Source: an uncultured Mailhella sp.
GTDB lineage: Bacteria; Desulfobacterota; Desulfovibrionia; Desulfovibrionales; Desulfovibrionaceae
Direction of reading: 5' to 3'
Assembly (NCBI GenBank): GCA_910577155.1
Contig: CAJTMS010000008.1
Span: 9,048-49,313, forward strand
Length of the DNA: 40,266 nt
Within the stretch, counting starts at the first letter, position 1. Every line of letters starts with the position of its first letter. This document shows, one piece after another, positions 25,357 through 31,997 of this stretch. The position numbers and the translations under genes are program-made. Under the pieces are notes generated by a model, which ran no database searches, was not told where the DNA came from, and worked only from the letters and a program-made list of their open reading frames with translations.

Positions 25357-25923
25357 ATGCAAATGGAATTTAAACACAGAGATATAGCGTACGTATCGGA
25401 AGACGCCCGCAGGCGTGCAAAAAAAATCAAATTTATTGTGCTTGATATTGACGGCGTGTGCACCAACGGGCAGCTGTATATGAATTCTCTTGGCGAAACC
25501 GTCAAGACCTTTCATGTGCATGACGGCATAGGCATAAAAACCGCTTTTATGGCAGATATCGGTGTAGGCATCATTACCGGACGGCAGGACAAATGTGTGG
25601 AAGCACGCATGCGTCCCCTTGGCGTAACGGAATATTATGCCGGTTATTACAGCAAGCTTGAGCCTTTGTCTTTAATTGCAAAAAATCAGCATATTTCCTA
25701 TGAAGAAATGGCGTATTTAGGGGATGATATTATTGACCTTGACCCGCTTTTACGGGTTGGGCTGCCCTGTGTTGTGGCAAATGCCTGTCAGGATGTCAAA
25801 GGCGTTGCGTCCATTATTTTGCAGGCAAAAGGCGGTGAAGGTGCAGTGCGGGAGCTTGTGGAGATTCTCCTTGCCTGTCAGGAAAAACAGCCTGCACCCT
25901 CTTTTTGGATACATGAAGAATGA
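25357..25923 (+). CDS. kdsC: 3-deoxy-D-manno-octulosonate 8-phosphate phosphatase
   Basis: HAD-family phosphatase that dephosphorylates Kdo 8-phosphate, the step after KdsA. The 188 residues show motif I VLDIDGVCTNG (Asp nucleophile), motif II ITGRQD, the conserved Lys in YSKLEP and motif III YLGDDIIDLDPL. There is no cap domain, as usual for the tetrameric C0 class. It starts three bases after the kdsA stop, and its last four bases overlap the lptC start (ATGA). Confidence 0.95.
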   Translation: MQMEFKHRDIAYVSEDARRRAKKIKFIVLDIDGVCTNGQLYMNSLGETVKTFHVHDGIGIKTAFMADIGVGIITGRQDKCVEARMRPLGVTEYYAGYYSKLEPLSLIAKNQHISYEEMAYLGDDIIDLDPLLRVGLPCVVANACQDVKGVASIILQAKGGEGAVRELVEILLACQEKQPAPSFWIHEE

Positions 25924-26762
25924 AAAAACGCGCGCAAAAGAACATTTCCCAAGAAATAAAGCAGGAAAAAAAAGTTCACCCTTTTCTTTTCTTGTCTGCG
26001 CTTGCGTTTGTGCTGGTGGCGCTTTTCCATTTTTGGAATGATTGGCTTGAAAAAAGTGAGGCGAAACGACTGACGGAAATTGTGCAGTCACAGGAAATTG
26101 CGGAACTTGTTGCCGGCGAGGGTTATAATAAAAAAGCCTTTTCCAAGGAGCTTGAAACACTGAAACAAGCCTATACGCAAAAAAAAGTGGATGAGGATAT
26201 GCAGGCTTTTTTGCAGGAATTTGCCAATATTCCCGATTTTCATGATGATGATGTAGGGCTTGCCATGCAGGGTATTTCTGTTTCCTATGGTGAAAAGGGG
26301 CAGGAAAAATGGGCTGTTTTTGCAAAATGGGCAACCATGCACCAGCAAAGTTCCGTGGTGCAAATGGAAAATCCGCTTATGTGGCACAGAGCCGGGAATA
26401 ATTCCGTGCTTTTTTCGCCGATGTCGGTGCAGAACGATATGTTTTTAAAAGATGTTGCCAATAAAGTTGTTATTGAAGCAAAACGCGGTCTTATTTATAA
26501 TGAAAACTCCAAAGTTTTGCTGCATGAAAATGTCAGGGCAACGCAGGAATCCAATATTGTTTCCGGTCCCTATTTGAATTATGACAGTGTTGAGCAGCTT
26601 GCGGTTTTTCCGGAGAATGCGGATTTTGCAGGAGAAGCAATTGCCGGCAAGGCAGATGTGCTGAGCTGGGATATGCAGAAAAATAAAATTTACGGGAAAG
26701 GCAAAGTCTATGTGGAATGGATGCCCGAAAGCAATAACAATACGGTGAAAAAACAGGAATAA
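25920..26762 (+). CDS. lptC: LptC-like LPS export protein
   Basis: Bitopic inner-membrane protein that links the LptB2FG transporter to LptA. At 280 residues it is about 90 longer than E. coli LptC. After a charged N-terminus, one membrane helix (FLFLSALAFVLVALFHFW) is followed by a Glu/Lys-rich helical stretch and then the beta-jellyroll: AMQGISVSYGEKGQEKWAV, VIEAKRGLIYNENSKVLLHENV and NYDSVEQLAVFPENADF, then KIYGKGKVYVEW. Identification rests on this late part plus its place between kdsC and lptA; its sequence is divergent. Confidence 0.85.
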   Translation: MKKRAQKNISQEIKQEKKVHPFLFLSALAFVLVALFHFWNDWLEKSEAKRLTEIVQSQEIAELVAGEGYNKKAFSKELETLKQAYTQKKVDEDMQAFLQEFANIPDFHDDDVGLAMQGISVSYGEKGQEKWAVFAKWATMHQQSSVVQMENPLMWHRAGNNSVLFSPMSVQNDMFLKDVANKVVIEAKRGLIYNENSKVLLHENVRATQESNIVSGPYLNYDSVEQLAVFPENADFAGEAIAGKADVLSWDMQKNKIYGKGKVYVEWMPESNNNTVKKQE

Positions 26763-26763
26763 T

Positions 26764-27093
26764 ATGAAAAAAGTAATTGGCAGCCTTGTCCTTCTGGGGA
26801 GTGTTTTTGCTTTGGGCATTTCCGGTGTCATGGCAAACAAAATTTCAAATGATTGTACATATAACGGGATAAAATTATACGGTAAGGTAAAAATAGTCGA
26901 GCGTTTTCCTGATATCAAAGTGCAGAAAAAAGATGCCTTTCAGGATTTGAGTGTTCAATATGTGAAGGCTTTTCCCGATGCATGCGGAAAATGGCAGGTT
27001 GTTGATACGTTCCCTGATTTTACCGTTCAGTTTGTTGACCGTTTTCCTGATATTACCATCAGGGAAGTGACAGCTTTTCCGGGGATTAAATAA
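26764..27093 (+). CDS. Secreted protein of six 11-residue repeats, possibly a 7(1) septoil-knot protein
   Basis: A 109-residue exported protein: signal peptide about 1-24 (ending GVMA), then NDCTYNGIKLYGKVKIV and six units of V-x-x-V-x-x-F-P-D-x-x type, for example IVERFPDIKVQ, FVDRFPDITI and EVTAFPGIK. The only Cys pair is C31 and C73 (ACGKWQ), perhaps a disulfide. The pattern matches, from memory, proteins NCBI labels '7(1) septoil knot domain-containing'; that is a recollection, not a search. It begins one base after lptC and ends two bases before lptA, so it is co-translated in an LPS transport operon where such a gene is not standard. Confidence 0.8.
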   Translation: MKKVIGSLVLLGSVFALGISGVMANKISNDCTYNGIKLYGKVKIVERFPDIKVQKKDAFQDLSVQYVKAFPDACGKWQVVDTFPDFTVQFVDRFPDITIREVTAFPGIK

Positions 27094-27095
27094 GT

Positions 27096-27674
27096 ATGCA
27101 CATTCGATATTTTCTTTTGACGTTTTTCCTTGTTTTTGCATTTGCTTTGCCTGCCTTTTGTGCTGAAAAACTTTCAGACAACGGCATGCCTGTAAAAATT
27201 AATGCTGACGATATGGAATATGATATAGCCGGCAATAAGATTATTTTTAAGGGAAATGTCCATGTCGTGCGCGGGGAATTTTTTATGACTGCTCCCAAGA
27301 TGACTATTTATATTAAATCAGCGCAAAAGGCGGCACAGGAAGAAAAAGCTGAAGTGAATGTCCACCATGATGCCATTCCGCTTACAGGTAAAGTAGAAAA
27401 AAGTACCAAAACAGTTGACGCCCAAAATAAAATTGACAAGATTGAAGCGGAAAACGGAGTTAAATTCAAATACGGCAGCCAGTCAGGGCATTCCCAAACG
27501 GCAGAGTATGACGCGGCAAAGGGCGTGCTGACCATGAAGGGTAATCCTGTTGTGGAAGAAGGCAATAATTCCATTCGCGGAGAGACCATTCTCTATTATT
27601 TATATGAACGGAAAAGTGAAGTTGTGGGTTCACAAAGAAGACGGGTAGAAGCAATTTTTGATTCCAACCAGTAA
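27096..27674 (+). CDS. lptA: Periplasmic LPS transport protein LptA
   Basis: Periplasmic bridge that carries LPS from LptC to LptD. The 192 residues start with a signal peptide (FLLTFFLVFAFALPAFCA), followed by MPVKINADDMEYDIAGNKIIFKGNVHVVRG, the OstA-type beta-jellyroll opening. It continues with TAEYDAAKGVLTMKGNPVVEEGNN and IRGETILYYL, the regular strands of the family. A Lys/Asp-rich insertion lies at 85-120. It starts two bases after the repeat protein, and lptB follows eight bases after its stop. Confidence 0.93.
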   Translation: MHIRYFLLTFFLVFAFALPAFCAEKLSDNGMPVKINADDMEYDIAGNKIIFKGNVHVVRGEFFMTAPKMTIYIKSAQKAAQEEKAEVNVHHDAIPLTGKVEKSTKTVDAQNKIDKIEAENGVKFKYGSQSGHSQTAEYDAAKGVLTMKGNPVVEEGNNSIRGETILYYLYERKSEVVGSQRRRVEAIFDSNQ

Positions 27675-27682
27675 GGGCAAGT

Positions 27683-28411
27683 ATGAAAGCAACATTAGTC
27701 GGTGAACATCTCGCAAAAACATACGGAGCAAGGCAAGTTGTCCGTGATGTGAATATACAGATTGAACAGGGGGAAATCGTCGGGCTTCTCGGACCGAACG
27801 GTGCAGGCAAAACGACTTCCTTTTATATGCTCACAGGTATCATTAAAGCCACTCAAGGCAGAATTTTGTACAGGGGGGAAGATATTACCTCTTGGGCTCT
27901 CTATAAACGCGCCAGAGTGGGCATAAGCTATCTGCCGCAGGAAAGTTCCGTGTTTAAAAGCCTGACAGTCAAGGAAAATATTAAAATTGTCATGGAATAT
28001 ACAAACCTCTCCAAAAAAGAACAGGAAGAAAAAATTTACAGCCTGCTGGATGAATTTGGGCTTACCCGTTTGGAAAAATCCTTGGCGTCCTATTTGTCAG
28101 GGGGGGAACGGCGCAGGCTTGAAATTGCCCGCTGCCTTGTGCATGACCCCTTATTTATTTTGCTTGATGAACCCTTTGCCGGCATTGACCCTTTGGCTGT
28201 GGGGGATATTCAGGATTTGATTAAACGCTTGAAAGACCGTGGTATCGGCGTGCTCATTTCTGACCATAACGTGCGGGAAACCCTTTCCATTTGTGATAGG
28301 GCGTCCATTATGCATGACGGTATTTTGCTGATTTCCGGTACTCCTGAAGAAATTGTCAATAATGAAAAAGCAAGAGAAATTTATCTTGGAGAAAATTTCT
28401 ACATGCAATAA
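27683..28411 (+). CDS. lptB: LPS export ABC transporter ATPase LptB
   Basis: Cytoplasmic ATPase that, with LptF and LptG, extracts LPS from the inner membrane. The 242 residues have Walker A GPNGAGKTT, the Q-loop in YLPQESS, signature LSGGERRRLEIAR, Walker B FILLDEPFAGIDP and switch His in ISDHNVRE. LptB proteins typically show FAGVDP or FAGIDP as here. lptF and lptG are not in the window. Transcription probably ends in the 28412-28753 repeat-rich gap; no clean plus-strand terminator directly follows lptB. Confidence 0.97.
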   Translation: MKATLVGEHLAKTYGARQVVRDVNIQIEQGEIVGLLGPNGAGKTTSFYMLTGIIKATQGRILYRGEDITSWALYKRARVGISYLPQESSVFKSLTVKENIKIVMEYTNLSKKEQEEKIYSLLDEFGLTRLEKSLASYLSGGERRRLEIARCLVHDPLFILLDEPFAGIDPLAVGDIQDLIKRLKDRGIGVLISDHNVRETLSICDRASIMHDGILLISGTPEEIVNNEKAREIYLGENFYMQ

Positions 28412-28422
28412 GTTTTTTGCAG

Positions 28423-28565
28423 GGGGAAGCTGACAAGGGGAAGCTGGTAAAGGCAAGCCCCTCGCTCTTCCCTGCACTCCAAGCATGCCCCCATTTCACA
28501 CTTTTTCAGCAAGTCGCTTTGCTCCTCGCTTTCAAAGAGCGAAATATCGCAAATTAAAAAGTGTG
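28423..28565. repeat. Direct repeat and long inverted repeat after lptB
   Basis: The first part of the 397-nt gap between lptB and the next gene holds a tandem pair of GGGGAAGCTG(A/G)(C/T)AA (28423-28436, 28437-28450). It also holds CACACTTTTT (28497-28506) with its complement AAAAAGTGTG (28556-28565). Between the arms is a smaller CGCTTT...AAAGAGCG stem. It abuts the family 2 element and may be a further non-coding mobile unit. No gene is seen. Confidence 0.6.
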
Positions 28566-28567
28566 CT

Positions 28568-28670
28568 GGCGCAGGGAAAACTTTATCTCTGCTGTTCATT
28601 TGCGTATAGCTCGCTCACGCAAACGGCTTTCGCCGCTTTCGGTGGCTGAAAAAGTTTCTTCCTCTGCGCC
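28568..28670 (-). repeat. MITE-like element family 2, copy 2 (inverted)
   Basis: The minus-strand form begins GGCGCAGAGGAAGAAACTTT, runs through a GCCG module containing a 7-bp TTTGCGT/ACGCAAA stem, then AACAGCAGAGATA, and ends AAAGTTTTCCCTGCGCC. Outer ends and the ACAGCAGAGA box match the 22.6-kb copy, whereas the central hairpin is different but also self-complementary. Confidence 0.7.
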
Positions 28671-28753
28671 CCTTTACAACACTTTTTAATCTTTATGCTA
28701 AAATATTCTGAATGTCATACGGAAATGTTCCGGACGGTGTGAATTATTAAACA

Positions 28754-28783
28754 AAAAAGGGAAACGTGCGTTCCCTTTTTTTC
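28754..28783 (-). terminator. Bidirectional terminator after the 28.8-kb gene
   Basis: Stem AAAAAGGGAA/TTCCCTTTTT with a seven-base loop and A/T runs at both ends, 25 nt past the stop of the minus-strand gene; it could also stop readthrough from lptB. Confidence 0.9.
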
Positions 28784-28808
28784 TCATGCCTGTATGTTAT
28801 GAAGTGTA

Positions 28809-29480
28809 TTAAATGGTTAAATTAAATCCTGTATTGAGGAGTGTGGCAAGACTTCCTTCACCGGTCATAGCAAGGGCAGACTGCAGTCCGTTTTTATTCA
28901 TAGAGGAGAGCAAAGTATTTTTTTCATAATTGTCATTGATATTTTTCCCTCCCGTTTTCCGTGCTTCTTCCACCTGATTGAGGGTTTGGATCTGATTATA
29001 GGTTTGAGCCAGTCCCGGGTTTTCTTTGAAAAATTGTTCAATTTTTGCCTTATCTTTATGGTTAGAGGAAACTTTAATCACCCCGTCTTCGTCAAGGCTG
29101 AGGCGAAAGTCTGCATTCGGGTCAACGCCGAGCTCCTGCAAGCCCTGTTTTACGGTTTCCTGAAATGAAGCAGAAATTTCATCTTTGTGTGCAAGCAGTT
29201 TATTGTATGTGATTTTACCTGTAATACCAAGCTGTTTTGCCACGGCTTCCACTTGCTCAGCCAAATTATCGCTTTGCGCAGCAGAATCGGTCAATTCGTC
29301 CAGCACAGAATTTGTTTTTTTCTTTTCTTCTTCCTCAAGGGCTTTGCCAAGGGAAGTTTTTTGCATAAGGGTATCCAGCAGGCTTTCTTCTTTTGTTTCT
29401 TCTTCCAGTTTTTTCTTCAGGGAATAAACATTGACGCCATAGCCGTTGGACAAAGGATTATTAACAGAATAAACAGACAT
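28809..29480 (-). CDS. Unrecognised helical protein under a sigma-54 promoter
   Basis: A 223-residue cytoplasmic-type protein with no signal peptide or membrane segment; I do not recognise the family with certainty. It opens MSVYSVNNPLSNGYGVNVYS, like secreted or axial flagellar-type proteins that lack a leader. A Glu/Lys coiled-coil-like stretch follows (about 20-60), then helical segments, then FRLSLDEDGVIKVSSNHKDK followed by AKIEQFFKENPGL, a pattern I associate with uncharacterised Desulfovibrio proteins. The Gly/Leu-rich end (ALAMTGEGSLATLL) is amphipathic. The ATG follows AAGGAGCTTGT. A consensus sigma-54 promoter lies 50 nt upstream, which suits a motility-linked or inducible role, but that is inference. 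Confidence 0.85.
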   Translation of the reverse strand: MSVYSVNNPLSNGYGVNVYSLKKKLEEETKEESLLDTLMQKTSLGKALEEEEKKKTNSVLDELTDSAAQSDNLAEQVEAVAKQLGITGKITYNKLLAHKDEISASFQETVKQGLQELGVDPNADFRLSLDEDGVIKVSSNHKDKAKIEQFFKENPGLAQTYNQIQTLNQVEEARKTGGKNINDNYEKNTLLSSMNKNGLQSALAMTGEGSLATLLNTGFNLTI

Positions 29481-29529
29481 ACAAGCTCCTTAGGAAAAAT
29501 ATTCCTTTTTCTTTTTTCACAGGAAATTA

Positions 29530-29546
29530 AGCAAAAAAGGTGCCAA
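29530..29546 (-). promoter_or_regulatory. Sigma-54 (RpoN) promoter
   Basis: On the minus strand the sequence TTGGCACCTTTTTTGCTT matches the TGGCAC-N5-TTGC consensus exactly, with GG and GC separated by the required ten bases. The start of transcription would fall about 40 nt before the ATG of the 28.8-kb gene. No other equally good match was noticed by eye elsewhere. Confidence 0.82.
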
Positions 29547-29602
29547 AATCATATGAGAAGAAAGTTATATTTTTGATTAACTTTATTTTATTCAAAAACC
29601 TA

Positions 29603-29631
29603 TTGACCTAAAAGAATATTTTTTATATTTT
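29603..29631 (+). promoter_or_regulatory. Sigma-70 promoter of the FadL-type gene
   Basis: TTGACC (29603-29608), a 17-base spacer and TATTTT (29626-29631). The -35 matches five and the -10 four of six positions. The start would be near 29638, giving a leader of about 38 nt with AAGGAGAGG before the ATG. Confidence 0.6.
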
Positions 29632-29675
29632 ATGGCTCACATAATTTTTTTGTATAAATTTAAGGAGAGGTTTAT

Positions 29676-30920
29676 ATGTCCTTATTGAAAAAAGCGTCAG
29701 GCATTGCACTTGCTGCTGCCATGGCTGTAAGCTTGAGTAGCCCCCAATATGCCCATGCAGAAGGTTTTGCCCTGCAGGACTGGTCTGCCCGCGGAGCTGC
29801 GCTTGCCGGCGGTGTTGTCGCCCGCGGCGGTGATGCGGCTGCTGTTGCCTATAACCCTGCTGCCATTACGGAACTGGAAGGCACCCGGATTTTAGCCGGC
29901 GGTGAACTGATCATGCACACCAACACTATTGTTGGTGCAAGCGGACAGGAACAAAAAAGCAACAGTAAAAACTATTTTGCACCCCACGGATATATTACGC
30001 ATAAATTCAATGATTCCCTGTCCTTCGGTTTTGGGGGATTTTCCCGTTTTGGCTTAGGCAATAACTACGGACCGGCTTTCTTTGTTCCCAATTCTGTTTT
30101 TAATGTAGAATTGATTACCTATACTGTCAGTCCTGTGCTTGCATGGAAGGTGACCGATAAACTTTCTCTTGGTGTCGGTCTTGAACTTTCCTATGGTGAT
30201 GTTGATTTCAACCAAAAAATGTATGGAGCCATAGCAGGCATGACCGGAGATGCATGGTCACCTGCTTTCAGCCTTTCTGCCCATTACCGCTTTAATGAGA
30301 AATGGAAAGCCGGCTTTGTATACCGCTCACACTCTGACTATGACTTTGACGGTGATTTAACAATATCAGGTGCTTCCGCACCGTTAGCCATGCTGAACGG
30401 TGGCTATGCAGGGGATGCAAAATTATATACTCCTGACAGCTATACCCTTGCTCTTGCTTATTATCCTATTCCAACATGGAGCTTTGAAGCGCAAGTACAG
30501 TATAATACATGGAGCAGATACAGCAATTTGCGGATTAATGTCTATGGAATGCCTTTACCCCAGCTGTCAAATATAACTTCCATAAAAAATTGGAATGATA
30601 CATGGTTCTTCTCTTTGAGTACAGAATATCAGTATAATGACTGGCTGACCTTCCGTGCCGGTGCTTCCTATGAAACTTCTCCTGTTGACGAGCATTTTGC
30701 TGACTTTATCGCACCTTCCAACGGACGCTGGAAATACGGTGTCGGTCTTGGTTTTGCCCAAGATGACTGGAGCTTAGATTTAGGCTATGTGTACCATGAT
30801 ATTTGTACTCTTCATTATGGACATTCCGAATTTGGTACCCGATATGGCGCATTAGGCGCTGATCACGCAACAGACGCCCATGCCCATACTGTTTCTTTCA
30901 GTATTGGGTATAAGTTCTAA
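29676..30920 (+). CDS. FadL/OmpP1/TodX-family outer-membrane transport porin
   Basis: Beta-barrel outer-membrane channel for hydrophobic compounds, 414 residues. A signal peptide (about 1-28, ending YAHA) precedes the FadL-type N-terminus EGFALQDWSARGAALAGGV, with the conserved AYNPAAIT motif after the N-terminal plug. Regular amphipathic strands such as LSFGFGGFSRFGLG, LALAYYPIPTWSFEAQVQY and WSLDLGYVYHD run to the terminal FSIGYKF with its C-terminal Phe, as recognised by the BAM machinery. In anaerobes the substrate may be fatty acids or aromatic compounds; it cannot be told here. It stands alone between its promoter and terminator. Confidence 0.93.
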   Translation: MSLLKKASGIALAAAMAVSLSSPQYAHAEGFALQDWSARGAALAGGVVARGGDAAAVAYNPAAITELEGTRILAGGELIMHTNTIVGASGQEQKSNSKNYFAPHGYITHKFNDSLSFGFGGFSRFGLGNNYGPAFFVPNSVFNVELITYTVSPVLAWKVTDKLSLGVGLELSYGDVDFNQKMYGAIAGMTGDAWSPAFSLSAHYRFNEKWKAGFVYRSHSDYDFDGDLTISGASAPLAMLNGGYAGDAKLYTPDSYTLALAYYPIPTWSFEAQVQYNTWSRYSNLRINVYGMPLPQLSNITSIKNWNDTWFFSLSTEYQYNDWLTFRAGASYETSPVDEHFADFIAPSNGRWKYGVGLGFAQDDWSLDLGYVYHDICTLHYGHSEFGTRYGALGADHATDAHAHTVSFSIGYKF

Positions 30921-30941
30921 TGCACAGAAAATAAGACGATG

Positions 30942-30975
30942 AAAAAACGCACTGTTTATCAGTGCGTTTTTTTTT
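30942..30975 (+). terminator. Terminator of the FadL-type gene
   Basis: Stem ACGCACTG/CAGTGCGT, extended by A/T pairs, with a TTTAT loop and nine U residues, 22 nt after the stop codon. Confidence 0.94.
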
Positions 30976-31002
30976 GTCGCATTCCTTCGAGATTTATAAT
31001 AT

Positions 31003-31182
31003 TTTTGCTTAGTTATAGAAAGAGGTTGATAATCAATTACCTATAAAACGTATCTTCCTGTTTTTCTGAAAGAAAAACAGGCAATGTGGGGGTATGGGGG
31101 AAATCATTTCCCCCATAAAAAGAAAATTTTATAATTATCTTTTGTAGTTATAAAATCAACCTAATACTAAAACAAAGCAAAA
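31003..31182 (+). repeat. MITE-like element family 1, copy C (short form)
   Basis: Ends TTTTGCTTAGTTATAG...AGGTTGAT and the complement of ATCAACCTAATACTAAAACA...GCAAAA pair at 23 of 28 positions. Inside lie the GTTTTTCTGAAAGAAAAAC hairpin, a perfect ATGGGGGAAAT-C-ATTTCCCCCAT palindrome, and a TATAAT at 31130-31135. The right tip is seven bases from the lpxI ATG and supplies AAAAGG as its ribosome-binding site. Only 27 nt separate the element from the FadL terminator, so lpxI probably uses a promoter inside it. Confidence 0.87.
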
Positions 31183-31189
31183 GGTAATT

Positions 31190-31996
31190 ATGGAAACAAT
31201 AACAAGACTTGGTATCATAGCCGGAGGCGGGCAATTCCCAAAACTGATTGCAGAAGAAGCAAAAAGACAAAAAATGTTTGTTGCTATTTGCGGGTTTCAT
31301 CATAATACAGAGGAAAGTCTGGGCGATTATTGTGATGCCTTCCAGATGCTTGCTTTAGGGCAGCTTTCCAAACTCATTGATTTTTATAAAAAAAATTCCA
31401 TTACCCATATCTGTTTTGCAGGCACAATTAATAAACCAAAAGCTCTTGATATACGCCCTGATTTACGAGCAGCAAAAATGATTTTTTCCCTCAAAACAAA
31501 GGGCGATGATGCACTGCTGCGGGCAATTTTAAACGAATTTGAAAAAGAAGGATTTATTTGTATTTCTGCTTCCAAACTTCTGCCTGCTTTAAAATCCCCG
31601 CAGGGAGTGCTTACCAACAGAGAAATTCCCCGAGAAATTCTTGATGATATGCACTACGGATTTCCCATTGCCAAAAGCATGGGAAGCTATGATATCGGGC
31701 AATGCCTTGTGGTTAAAAAAGGCATGGTTATTGCCGTTGAATGTTTAGAAGGCACAGACGCAACCTTGCAGCGGGCGGCAAACATTGCAGGAGCTGATTG
31801 TGTTGCCATAAAAGTTGTCAAACCAATCCAGGATGAACGGATGGATTTGCCTTCCATTGGGCTAAAGACTATTGAAAACCTCATTGAGTATAAATATGCC
31901 GGTTTGGCTATAGAAGCAGAAAAAACACTTTTCTTTGACCGTGAAGAATCGCTTAAACTTGCCAATAAGCATAAGCTTCATATTATTGCTTTATGA
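31190..31996 (+). CDS. lpxI: UDP-2,3-diacylglucosamine pyrophosphatase LpxI
   Basis: Hydrolyses UDP-2,3-diacylglucosamine to lipid X and UMP in lipid A synthesis, replacing LpxH. The 268-residue sequence has LGIIAGGGQFPKLIAEEA, CFAGTINKPKALDIRPD, KGDDALLRAI, the metal-linked GQCLVVKKGMVIAVECLEGTDA and the PSIGLKTIENL stretch near the C-terminus, matching LpxI. It is well separated from the kds/lpt cluster here. The other lpx genes that usually accompany it are absent. Confidence 0.93.
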   Translation: METITRLGIIAGGGQFPKLIAEEAKRQKMFVAICGFHHNTEESLGDYCDAFQMLALGQLSKLIDFYKKNSITHICFAGTINKPKALDIRPDLRAAKMIFSLKTKGDDALLRAILNEFEKEGFICISASKLLPALKSPQGVLTNREIPREILDDMHYGFPIAKSMGSYDIGQCLVVKKGMVIAVECLEGTDATLQRAANIAGADCVAIKVVKPIQDERMDLPSIGLKTIENLIEYKYAGLAIEAEKTLFFDREESLKLANKHKLHIIAL

Positions 31997-31997
31997 A

